Positions 35,961 through 46,868 of a DNA stretch of 64,000 nt are shown here, piece by piece. The stretch lies in contig OY986438.1 of NCBI GenBank assembly GCA_963920525.1, positions 48,578,288 to 48,642,287 of the forward strand. The letters run 5' to 3'. Source of the stretch: Dichetophora obliterata (lineage: Eukaryota; Arthropoda; Insecta; Diptera; Sciomyzidae). The notes under the pieces were generated by a model. That model was given only the letters and a program-made list of their open reading frames with translations. It was not told the origin of the DNA and ran no database searches. A program made the position numbers and the translations under genes. Each line of letters opens with the position of its first letter. The first letter of the stretch is position 1.

Positions 35961-36199
35961 ATCAACTAGCTCAAAATCAACTTAAACATGAGATGAAACC
36001 ATTTAATATTGATTCAACTCGAAGTTCACAATTAAATGCTATGGCAGAATCACCTCCACAAACTGTATGCATAGCTCTTGAACAGTCTGTGCAAACAAAT
36101 TTAAAGCATTCCAAATAAACCTGCAGCAAATGTTTGCTTTGAAAAGCAATCCATATTGAGACGATAAATTTAAACATTAGCACTTGGGCGTTCACAACA

Positions 36200-38090
36200 T
36201 TCACCGCACTGCATTCCTCCAGCCAAAAAACACAAAAAAAAAAAACTGTGGCAATGCTTTTAGTGTTCTATATTTAATAATAAATTACATTTTCAGTGAA
36301 TTGTGAAACGCTTTGTGCTCACTTACAGACACTCTCCTGCTGACACTGACAGCACAAACTCCACCACTCTAAACGACATCAGCAACACAAACAACACCAG
36401 TAACAGTAACAACACCCTCAATACAAACAGTAACAACACCAGCAACGTCAACGTCACGCACTCACTCATTCACTGAGGAAGAAGCAATAATTGAATTGTG
36501 ATTTTCATTTAAGGTCCTTTGATTTTAGGAAAAGCATAAAGTGTGTGCTTTGATGCGTTTAACCTGAACTAAGAAGATGGTTTTTGGAACTAACTAAAAC
36601 TGTTGCAAAGTGGTTTGCTCTCCCACAACATTTAAGTATGAAAAATGTTGCTAATTCGCTTAAAACGCTCTGATTAGATTAATACATTAAAAGAGCATTA
36701 AAAGCTGTTCTAAGCCATAAGCATTCAGTTAAATATAAATTAATATTCCACCCATCCGTCAACTCTGTGCTGACTGGTTCCTAATCATGCTCTTCCACGC
36801 TTAATCCCATTTAACCAAATATTTAAATAAACTAAAATATGCTGCAATATTGATTGAAATAAGCTAGGCGTAAAATTAAAATTGAAGTAATTTGGTTAAC
36901 AAGCCGCCGAGAAGTTGTTGTGACGAGCCATTCCTCCTGTTATCTGGTTGGCTGTCTACTACTCATAGGCGCCCAACTCCATTCGCTCGTCCAGTCAAAG
37001 TGTTTTTTGATGAACATCATCATCATCATCATCATTCCATCCGATACTTGAACTTGCTCTGCTTTTGGGAACAGATTCGGCTCAATTTGAATATGTATTT
37101 GAATTATAATTACTTACATATACACTGAAAAGTTCGCTGCCGCACACACCCACACACGCACGAACTGACAACAACTTTGTATCCGTGTAATCTGGTTGAA
37201 TCCAGTAAACATCATCATGGCTGCTGCATCGTTATTTTAATTAGAATTGGCGCAAATTCTAATTTGCATAATAAATACACTGGGCGGAATATTGAAAATT
37301 TTTAATTAAGAGTTTGACGCTTATGCTATTCATTTGCTTATAGTACGTGGTAAAGATTTTGTTTGTCTATTAGTCTGTTTGTTTATCGATTGAAGGCAAC
37401 GCATTAGTGGCTGGCGCTCAACAAATGTATTTTAACTCAAGTAGGCGCACTTAAGCCCTAATAAACCAAAAGAGCGCGAGTTGTTAAAATACCGGCTGCG
37501 GTAATGATGATCGGAAACGACAAACAAAGTTGGATTTTAGTCTTTATCTCGATTAGTTTTAAAAATATAAATATAGCCTGCGGTCGAAATAGGACAAACT
37601 GTCTGTAAAGCTGTGAACTTTACATAGCCTACTACCGTAGGGTATGTTAAGGCGCTGTTCGAATCAGCTGATTGGTCTGAACTTCAAAACTGAAAAACAA
37701 GGGCAGGAGTTAATGTTCGCAATTGCCATAAGACTCCTCTCTCGGAAGTGACAACTCGTGACAGTCCTTTGAACCCTCTTCAAAACCTTTCTGCGTCACG
37801 AGATACATGCAGGGTTTCTTAACCTATATCATGCTAGTGCTGCATTATAGAATCGGTTAAGTTTTCATTTTATTACATGTTTTTCGGAACGCATCCACTT
37901 ATTATTTTTGTGATTTGGCAGCATTTAAATTATCAGCTGTCGAATAACTCCATACACATTTTGCACTTATCCAGAAAAGTTACTTCGTATTGACAAATAA
38001 CTCAATACACAATTTCTATTATTAAAAATCATAGGCATTGGCCTGAATTTTTTTGGCAAAAATAAATTTTTTTTCGAAATGTTGTTTTTT
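36200..38090. other. Probable unique host non-coding DNA
   Basis: No transposon ends or recognisable coding sequence. The composition is more mixed than in the surroundings. It contains an AAC/CAR-rich imperfect repeat (36360-36450), a (CAT)7 run (37015-37035), TAATTA-like homeodomain-type sites near 37235, and 'atttgcataataaat', containing an ATTTGCAT octamer, near 37260. These are compatible with an intron or regulatory region of a host gene, but motif matches of this length arise by chance in AT-rich DNA. Confidence 0.35.
37015..37035. repeat. (CAT)7 microsatellite
   Basis: Seven uninterrupted CAT triplets. Confidence 0.95.
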
Positions 38091-38102
38091 ATTTTTTATT
38101 AA

Positions 38103-40878
38103 GGGGGTCCTCTGGTAATCTATGCCAAATTTTAGCCTTTTTTCAAAATATTGTGGAAAGAGAACGAGTAAAGATATTTTAGTTCCGTTTTTTGATTTGG
38201 GTAGCTTAATTTATTGAAAAAAATACAAAATTTTGAAAAAGTGAATTTATGGACCGTTCAGAAAGTTATCGGCCTGGTAACGAGGTTCTCCGGAAAAAAG
38301 GTGGGTCCAAATTGCGCACGATTCCAAGAGTAAACATCGTCTGAAAAAAAAAAATATTCAGTTACTTAGAATGAATGTCCCTATAGCCCCTACCTCGGAA
38401 ACAAAAATTGCAATTTTTTTAGGGGGGGAGCCGCCACTTTGAAAATGAAAAATCGAATTTCGACCTTTTTTTTTTGTAGTCTAGTGTAGAAAAAAAATAG
38501 TAAACATTATTTTTTCGGCAAGTTTGAGGTAGGGGCTATAGCGGCGTAAATTCTGCGTCGTTTCATGCCTCATATATCAAAATCGGTCAAAAACTGTTTG
38601 AGTTATCGTGCGCAAAGTTTTGAAAAACATGGTTTCGAGAAAAACGCGTTTAAAGTTTTGACTTCAATTTTGAGGCACACAAATGACATTAACACATATT
38701 TTTTTAATACAATACTTACGAATATTAATCGGCAATTCCAGCCCCATAAAGTGTGCCTTCCTCCATCTCATAAAACGAGTTTTCCATGGCTTTTTGGGCT
38801 CTGCGGGCTGTGCGACCCTCTTTCGATGATGCGTACGTTTTTAGCTCTGAGCGTTGAAGTCGTTTTCCGTCGCGAGATTCAGCATACATCTCGGCTTGTG
38901 GGCCGATGACAATACCCATTGTTGACATTATTTTTAAAATACTTGTGAAGCCTTCGTTGAAAATGCAGGTTGCCAGAAAATTTGCGATTTCGACTGTGGT
39001 AGCACCACAGTGGATATGTTTCGGCGCAAAGGTCCACAAAAGCGAGTTGAACGATTCGTTACAATTTTGCGTTTCACCTCCAGTGCATCGGTTGAGTAGA
39101 TCGTCGGATGATAACGCTTCGTATATGGGCTTCATTACTTGCAGAACCTTTCCATCAAGTGGGGCGTACGTGTGGTGAAATGAGGCTAATGAGCCTTCTG
39201 CTGCTGACTTTTGATAGGCGCACCAGCTGGACTCACCAGGTGGGCAATACATATGTTGTGGATTACTATCACTTGAACTTTTGTGATAATATGTTGACCA
39301 TATTTCTTTTCTCATGTTTTCCACAGAGTCCTTATTACGTCGAATAGCAAGTCCATAGTAAGTAGTCAGCTCGCTTATGACTTTGTCTGTCAGTTTGCCA
39401 GTGCCTTTTCCACCGATGCCTTTGTTTTCTTTTTTGGCCTTGCGCAGCCGTGTGCCCATGCGTTTTTGCACGTGAGCGATGCACTCCTTTTTTGTGACAA
39501 CGGGGTCGCCGTTATACGGATCAAGGTCTATAATGGCCTTGAAGGTTTTGCTGTCGCCATCGCCAATATATTTTTCATATTTTATGCCATATTTTTCGAT
39601 CGATGAGGCAAACATTTCCTTCACGGCATCTGTGGTTGTTTGTGCATGTTTTCTGGTGCGATTCGTACCATTCTTCGAAGTCTGCAGAGTCATTTTTTTC
39701 CCCACATTTTGCATGCCTGGCAAAGGCTTGATTTGACAACGGAGTCAACCACTTTTTTGGTATGTTTACCGACGAGCGTAGTGACACCAAAAAGAGACGA
39801 GAATCCCCGTTTTTTCCAGGTGCCATCCCCTGAAACGGTCAGCACTGAGGAGTCACAGTCAGGATTTTTTTTTCTGCTGTTCTTGCTCTTCTTTAACCGC
39901 ATTCAACAGGCACTGCTTGTAAACTGCTTTAGCAGACACATGCATGTTTTTCAAGGTGCCATAGTACGCATCAAGGCACAATCCTTGGCATATGTCCATT
40001 AATCCGCAGAACATATTAATACCTTCTCTCCCTATTCCAAGCAATCTCATGGCAAATATCAACCGGCGATTTACAACAAAAGATTTACCGACCACCGGCG
40101 AAGAATTAATATACTGTGTAGCTTTACATTGGCACTGCAGACTCACTTTGAAGCCGACTCCACGCATACATGTTTTTCCAAATCGAATTTTTTGTTTACA
40201 TTGGGCGCAGATAACCAGAGCAGCAAGCGTTTGGAAAAATGAAAAAAATTCCAAGAAACAGAACTGGAGGTTGTTTTCGATGATGACTTCATTGTCTTGC
40301 GTTTTCTTCAATTTTTTGGCCGATGTGCTGGCAAAGTCGGTGTCCTCTACTTGGGAGTGCTGGTTTCCACGGAAATGCCTCTTTTTTGTTCGATACGCGT
40401 ACTTACGCGGCTCGTTTGGGTGGCTTTTTTTATCCATAGCAAAAAAAAAACACAAAACGATTTTTCTTTTATTTTACAACAGCAGTTATCGCGCACGCGT
40501 AGCTTTCAGCGTTCGAAAATAAACTGAATCTCGTTCGTTTGCTTCTTTCATGTGAACACCTGGGCTCAAAATCATTTCAACCCCTAAATCAAAACATGCA
40601 TGTATACATACTGCATGTATACATACTGTGTGTGTATATTTTGTAATATCAATACATATTTTGGAAGAATTCCACAGAATTTTCGACTAATGACTGCAGG
40701 CAAATAAACAACTTTGCTGATGCGTTATTTTGACGAAAACATACCTACACAAAAATGCCTGTATCTCCTAAACTATTTCGAATTTTGAAAAATCCTTTAG
40801 GGAAAATGTTTTTGAGTATCTGAGCAATAGAAATATGAAAAAAAATCGAAAAATTTTTCGGATTACCAGAGGACCCCC
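38103..40878 (-). mobile_element. TTAA-flanked Kolobok/Mutator-like DNA transposon
   Basis: The ends are 'gggggtcctctggtaatc' and its exact inverse (18-bp TIR), flanked by TTAA at 38099-38102 and 40879-40882. The minus-strand transposase belongs to the family labelled Mutator-like in protein-domain resources. TTAA duplications, however, are characteristic of Kolobok and piggyBac, not of Mutator (9-11 bp). The GG-rich terminus next to TTAA fits Kolobok best. The element is 2776 bp. Confidence 0.85.
38725..40437 (-). pseudogene. Kolobok/Mutator-like transposase, frameshifted
   Basis: The start is at 40437 (MDKKSHPNEPRKY), followed by a basic N-terminus, a Cys-containing segment (CAQCKQKI ... 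LQCQCKA), then the catalytic core: SGDGTWKKRGFSSLFG (first Asp), YIGDGDSKTFKAI (second Asp), and NCNESFNSLLW (likely catalytic Glu). It ends GTLYGAGIAD at 38725, a highly conserved C-terminus of the family. The frame is broken three times: in a T-run near 39866, in a T-run near 39693, and near 39640. All conserved blocks survive, so the copy is young or the homopolymer breaks are sequencing errors. The longest intact stretch is 332 residues (38725-39723). The nested frames on the other strand are shadows. Confidence 0.88.
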
Positions 40879-40882
40879 TTAA

Positions 40883-42169
40883 GTAATACAGTTTCCAGAA
40901 CAATTTTGGTGAAAAAATGTCTTTAACCCATTAATTTCATTAATTTTCAGCATAAATTTGTATTAATATTTGACGGAAAACTCTGAAGTTTAATGAAGTT
41001 TAATAAACAATTCAAAGGACTTGTGATTGGCGAAGCGTATAATCATGCAAGTTTAAGTTAAAATAAAAAACTTAGAAAATTTAGAAGAATGAGAAATTGA
41101 AGAATTTGCATTTCGTAGCGTAGGCATTCAACTTTGACCTAATGCACTTTTTTAATTATATTTAATTTGTTCTTAATTTTTGAAAAAAAAATAACTTACC
41201 TGAGTGGAATTGTCCACTCTTCTTTGATATACTGCACGAACTGGCGCGAAAAAAAAACAAAAAGGCTTTAAAGGTCAATTTTTGAATTGTTTGTGGAAAA
41301 AGCATACTTTTGGCTTTCTTACAGCAAAAGCTTTACAGTGGCTGCGGATTTTTGAAGAATTTATGAAAAATACTTTCATCGCGTGCCTATGATATATACG
41401 TATGATATATACGTTTTCATTAATGGGTTAATATCTTTCAACAATCAAAAGCTATAAATAATTTTATATTTTAATACCACTTCACTACATCTATTTACAT
41501 CTTTGAATTTTATTAATATATACGTACGCTAACGAAAGCTGTCATAAGTTTTTTAGTATTTAAAATAAATGTAGGAATACACAAATGTGAACCAGTGGGC
41601 ACACCCAACAAATTTACATTTAAGTAATTTTTTCAATAGATTGCAACTCCATCAACCTTTTTTATGTATTCGATCATGGCGAAAAAGCTTGTAATTTTTT
41701 ATGTTTAGGCAAGAGTCATTTAATTTTTTATGAAACCAAGTTTCGTAAATACAAATTACATCTACATCAGAACCATCAAAACAGCTGGACACAATAAAGT
41801 TTTATATCATTTAAGCCTCTCTCATTAAAATGTACAACTTTTAGCCCAGAGTTCTGTTTGCAAAGAATGCCATTTAGGATTTATGAATATCGTTAGAGCC
41901 AGAGATATTAGGAATCATAGAAAATTAAATCAGAAACACAACTACGAGCATTATCACAAATGGAAAGTTATGTATAGAAAAAAAAAGGAGACAAAGGAGA
42001 AAAGACAAGAATCGATTATTGAAAAAAAGAAACAATGAAATAAATAAATGAATTTACAGATTAATACAAAAAATAAGAAACATGTGGCGAGCACATCATC
42101 ATTCAAAATTTAGGTATTTAACAAAAGAAGCGAACGCAACATTCAAATAAATGGATTTGGAAAAATGAA
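40883..42169. other. Unassigned AT-rich DNA
   Basis: No recognisable gene, terminal repeat or RNA. Confidence 0.4.
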
Positions 42170-42900
42170 TCAAGATCAACGGGATCAGGCCAAGTTTAAT
42201 ATTGCCGTGATGTACAAGCATTCGAACTTGCACGCAATCCCCAAACAAGGACAGATATGACACACTCCGACGAACCGTTATAAACAGGTTTTCCGCATCT
42301 CCACAGACAGGGTTTGAGCAGCTTACTTCTGGCATTCAGTAAGGTGATAATAAACCCAGCCATATGCTGACACAGCTGCAGCGCACAGACTTAACGCACG
42401 ATCAACAGCTTATAAAAGATTTTTGGATACAGTGCCTACTTATGGCTACTTATGGCACCCGTGCTGTCATCGCAGGGGTGGCTAAGGGAAACCCAGAAAT
42501 GACTCTAGAGCAGCTAGCTTCAATTGCCGACAAAATTATTGATGCTGTACGAATAAACTCCGTGGATGCCATATCACCAACTGCTCCACGACAGCAGCCA
42601 GCACCTCTACTACGATCTGCACACGCTGTTTCTACTCTTGAGTCACGGGTAGCTCAGGTCGGGAGAACGCTCGCTCGTATTGAGTCCAAGCTTGGCCACA
42701 TCAAAAAAATGGTAGTATTTTTTGTTGGTACCTTGCGACTTCTCAAAGCAAAAAACTTAGTTCGTCGACGGCATTGCTTCGGCTTCAAAATGTCGTCGAC
42801 CCATCATCACACAAACCAGTCACTACACCGTCCACAACAACATCAACTACTCACTTCATTAGCGAAGGACTACAAAACAAAGGTAACTGTTTTGACGTAG
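42170..42900 (+). pseudogene. Gypsy-type retrotransposon Gag fragment
   Basis: The frame shows a NKDRYDTLRRTVINRF block, then NKPSHMLTQLQR and MTLEQLASIADKI. This is the order of conserved segments in the Gag of insect gypsy-type (Ty3-like) LTR retrotransposons, followed by a short coiled-coil-like Glu/Arg stretch (STLESRVAQVGRTLARIESK). An in-frame TAA at about 42350 separates the first block from the rest, and the reading drifts off after about 42710. The zinc-knuckle region is not seen. No flanking LTR could be identified. The piece probably belongs with the protease/RT fragment at 45843-46690. Confidence 0.7.
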
Positions 42901-43157
42901 AATTACGTCTTACAGCGCGGTTTGTATGGGGGTCATTTTCACGAATTTTTTCAAAGTGATATTTGACACTTTGGGGTGTACCTACAGCCTTTAATATTCA
43001 TCGTACAAAGAAAAAAAAATGCCAAAATATCAGTTTTAGTGGGAATAAAACGAATATCTAATAAAATAGCAAAATCTAAGAAGATGAAAAATGCATATAT
43101 TCGTTTGTGAAATGCACAAGCTGCTTAGCTGCAGTAGCTGCTTATGCTGTTTTTAAT

Positions 43158-43180
43158 GTTGTTGTTGTTGTTGTTGTTGT
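43158..43180. repeat. (GTT)n microsatellite
   Basis: A run of GTT triplets, followed shortly by another GTT-rich stretch that forms the arm of the hairpin at 43234-43309. Confidence 0.85.
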
Positions 43181-43233
43181 GTGTATTCGTTTGGTTCATA
43201 ATCATGTCGTTCCTTGTTGTGCTGCTTTTGTTC

Positions 43234-43309
43234 TTGTTGTTGTTGTTTTTATTAATATGTATGTAATATGTATATTTTAAATACATATTAATAAAAACAA
43301 CAACAACAA
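43234..43309. repeat. Perfect inverted repeat, 29-bp arms
   Basis: Arms 43234-43262 and 43281-43309 are exact reverse complements ('ttgttgttgttgttttta...' and its inverse) around an 18-nt loop. Confidence 0.93.
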
Positions 43310-43310
43310 T

Positions 43311-43461
43311 ATATCTGTGAACTTTTGTCAAAACAACTTAAGTCAATCTTAATTTCATAGACAAAACAGCTTAAGACTATATGAATTTCATACCAACTTA
43401 AAGGGTTTTGTCTATGAATTTCAGATAGACTTAAGTTGTTTTGTCAAAAGTCCACAGATAT
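43311..43461. repeat. Hairpin with ~58-bp arms
   Basis: 'atatctgtgaacttttg' at 43311 pairs with 'caaaagtccacagatat' ending at 43461, and the pairing continues inward through 'caaaacaacttaagtc'. It lies directly beside the preceding hairpin. Confidence 0.88.
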
Positions 43462-43636
43462 ATAAATCCACATCAGTTGCTTAAATTTTATTTCGTTTCC
43501 CAGATAACCAATCAGTTCGGTTGAAAACGGTGTGCACTTCTAAAAGCACTGAAGCGGACCGTTTCGTTGTCAGCAAACTATGCATTGTGTGCTTCATATA
43601 AGCGTACCATTTATTAAGTTGTATATTAATGTTGAT

Positions 43637-43946
43637 TTTCTATGATTTAAATACAAATTCTAAATGTTTGATAGTTTAAATCTTTTTTGATTTTAAATAC
43701 AATTTCTAGTTGTTTGATACTTTAAAATCGTTTATTGAGCTTAAGGTCAGGTTAGAACAATAAATTGCTCTAACGAATTTTTTCCAAGGATACAACAACA
43801 ACAAAATTTTCAATATGAAAAGGAAAACATCACTAGCTGATTGATTAACTAGTTAGAGCAATTAACTGTTCTAACCTGACCTAAAGCTTAATAAAAGATT
43901 TTAAACTATCAAACAATTAGAATTTGTATTTAAATCATAGAAAATA
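43637..43946. mobile_element. Short inverted-repeat element (MITE-like), ~140-bp arms
   Basis: 'tctatgatttaaatacaaatt' region at 43639 is inverted at the right end near 43943, and 'aggtcaggttagaaca' (about 43744) pairs with its complement near 43878. The left arm carries an extra, partly duplicated copy of about 48 bp ('gattttaaatacaatttc') that the right arm lacks. No target duplication is evident. Confidence 0.75.
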
Positions 43947-44591
43947 AACATAAGAAATAACAAGGTCATATCGAAAACTTTAAATTGTATATTAATTTTA
44001 TTTGTTGTTAAACAATTGTAACCTTTTCTTAAAATAGTTTTTATTAAGTTGCAACAATAATAGTTTTTATTAAGTTGCAACTGCATATTTGATAGTTTTT
44101 TGGCGAACGGGTGAAAAAGAGAGGGAAAAAGACAAGAACAAACGACGCATAAAGCGAATATGACATAAATTTCACTTCGATTCTTGATAAATATAAAAAA
44201 GGACTTTACATTTATATAGATAACGGATTTAAAGTACAAACACATGGCGTTTCATAACAACAAATCAGACGCTGCCGTTTTAAGTACCGTTTAGCTGGAA
44301 CAGTGACATTCATGGCTTGTTGGGTTGTAATACAATAGAGAATACCGATGCATGTAGCTAGAGAGCCAGCATGTGGCTACAAAAAAAGTACTAATACTAG
44401 CCAAGGTGGCCAGTTAAAATTTAAAACAATTCCGACAAAAAGTTCCCTTCTTGACAGTAACATAAATTAAATACAACAAAAATTACCATGGTAAAGATAA
44501 AACAAAAAGTTTATACCGCAATAAAACAGTATAAAAAAAATCCCTCGATCATCAATCATCGATTAAAACCTCGATCATCGATAAAAATACC

Positions 44592-44712
44592 AAAACGAAT
44601 TCCATATGCATTTAAAAGTGCCACAAAAATCTCATTCGCATTAAAATATTCCACAATAAGTCCCATATGCACAAATAATTTAAAAAACATTTAGAAATAC
44701 CACAAATAAATT
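44592..44712. repeat. Diverged tandem repeat, ~31-bp unit
   Basis: Units beginning 'ccaaaacgaattccatatgc', 'ccacaaaaatctcattcgc', 'ccacaataagtcccatatgc' and 'ccacaaataaat' follow at roughly 30-31 bp spacing, with a larger gap before the last. The open frame at 44488-44694 is a consequence of the repeat. Confidence 0.6.
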
Positions 44713-45842
44713 TTGCTTACTAAAAAGAAAAAAAAATTTAAGAAGAATATTACCAAACTGCCACGGAATTTCCAAAAAAACCCCACTGAATCCTCACGCC
44801 AATTAAAAAATAGCGCGCTGAATTGAAAAATTTAATAGGAATTCCCTAAACAAAAATTCCAAAGGGCAATTAAAAATTACCACGAATGGGATTTTTCCAA
44901 CATTCTGGCAACGTTGCTACTAGCTGCTGATATTGTTGTTTTGTTTCTGCATGCGCTGCAAAGGGCCGTTCTTCACTCGGCAATTCTATGAGCAATAATT
45001 GCTTTCGTCAGAAGTAGTTTGTTGACTACTCGGGTTTAAAGGGGACTTTCGTAAGCAATAATTGCTTTCGCCGCAAGCTCGAGAATTTTTGTGTGTGACG
45101 AGTGAAAAGCGGGACATAGTAAGCAAAGTTCTGTTTATTTTCTGTGGACGATTCGTTTCATCCCCTCTAACGCTGCTCAACCGCAGTGATCTTGCCCTTC
45201 TGTGTGCGTCGTTGTTTAAAATTTGCTTGGTAATTGTTGTTGGTTCAGTTAGCTGAAATTTTTTAAGATGTTCTTAATTTTTACTCGACATGAACAGCTG
45301 ATTTTAACAACTAACTCGCTTTTATCTACTTTCTACTTCATTCCTCTCCAAGTCGGCCCTACCTGGTTATTCTGCCATGAGTTGGAGTACGAATAAAACG
45401 AATGTTTATTTTCAGCAAAATAAGTTACTAAGCATTAAAAAACTCCATTTATTTTTTAAATACCATAATAAATTAAAATTATTTATATTATACATTATAT
45501 TTTTTCCATACTAAAAATTTATTTTGTTTACTAAAATTTTAATTTTAAATTACTTTTAAAATATACATATGTGTATATGCACTTTACTACAGGAAAAATA
45601 AATAATTCAAATTTACCCATATTTTTTTCTATTAATTAAACATAACTTTGAATTACATTTAGTTTTAACCAACAAAACAAATGAACAAGAACCACAAATT
45701 CATCACCAAAAATATGAAATGAAAACTTTTTAAAAAGCAAAACAAATTTTTACATGAATTTAATTGTGAGCTTTTTAGATCAGGTAAGTTTGAAGAAGGA
45801 CAACAACAACAAGTTTGTTTTTGAATAATTTTTATTTAGAGG
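44713..45842. other. Unassigned DNA between the two gypsy fragments
   Basis: No recognisable gene. 'gcaataattgctttcg' occurs twice (44992 and 45054), a 62-bp-spaced direct repeat whose core is itself palindromic. Confidence 0.45.
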
Positions 45843-46690
45843 ATGAAACGCTTTAAAATAGTTTTGAAAAATATAAATGAAAAAAAAAACCAGAATTTTT
45901 CTCTATTACTGTATAAAAAGGAATTATACGTCTATACTTACGATACTATCGAAACTGTGTCTTTTTTTATAGTTTATCGTCGAACCAAACTTAATTTTTT
46001 AAAAGACACTGGCGCCGATGTATCTATCGTCAGGGCCTCAGAAAAGCAGCGCCTGCGTCACAATAAATCATCACCTAAGCATTACGCAGCTAATAATACG
46101 ACTATCGAAACCTTTAGCCAAATCAGGTTAACTCTCGATCTTGGTCTTCGGCACCCTTTTGAATGGCATTTTATAGTAGTTAACACTGTGCCCAAAACTA
46201 TCGGCGCAGATTTCCTTCCAAATTTTGATATTTTAATTGACGTTAAGAACTCTACTATCGTAGATTCAAACACAAAAATTAAAAGCCGCGCAATCTGTAT
46301 TCCAATAGTGGCTCCAAAAATGTACAGCATAAACGACAAATACTCCCGAATTATAAAAGTGTTCGAGGACCTTGCTTATATCAGTACTAATGCACAACCA
46401 AGCGCAATCACCTTGGTCACACATTCCATAGAAACCAAAGGCCCGCCTGTTTTTGCAAAGCTGAAAAGTTTCGTTCGGCTAAAGAAGAGTTCGAGTCTTT
46501 ATTAAAAATTGGTGTGAGTCGTCCATCAAAAAGTTCATACGCTTCACCATTGCGCGTCGTTAGAAAGAGGCCCTGCGCTGAGTTCTCAGACAGTTCCCGA
46601 CAGATATCCGTTGCCGCCAGGCCCGTAGAGAGCCAAGTTCGGGCCCGGGGGGTTACAACATACAAGCCCCCTGAAACACTTAAAAAAATG
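45843..46690 (+). pseudogene. Gypsy-type Pol fragment: protease and start of reverse transcriptase
   Basis: An aspartic protease with the active-site DTGADVSIV is followed by the conserved IGADFLPNFDILID block and then the entry to reverse transcriptase (ETKGPPVFAK, GVSRPSKSSYASPLRVVRK). A frameshift falls near 46465 between these, and similarity stops abruptly after VVRKR at about 46570. The reverse transcriptase active site, RNase H and integrase are all missing, so it is a dead remnant of an LTR retrotransposon. Upstream of the protease the residues look random. It probably belonged to the same copy as the Gag fragment at 42170-42900. Confidence 0.82.
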
Positions 46691-46868
46691 CAATAAGAAA
46701 GCTATAAACCAGTGCAAGCTATTTCGAGATCTATGCGAAAATAATTATTTAGTTCTTAGTTATTATACATATATATATACATATATTATCGTTTTTGTCT
46801 GTATAAGTTGTCTATATCTAACGACTCTACCTAACGAATTTTTTTGTGTGACACTCCGAATTATTAAT

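Noticed and set aside
36892..37128. 78-residue open frame with seven consecutive His
   Set aside because: The His run is simply the (CAT)7 microsatellite; the rest resembles no protein.
39992..40527. Open frames of 176 and 76 residues on the plus strand
   Set aside because: They are antisense to the Kolobok-like transposase, whose conserved blocks account for the sequence.
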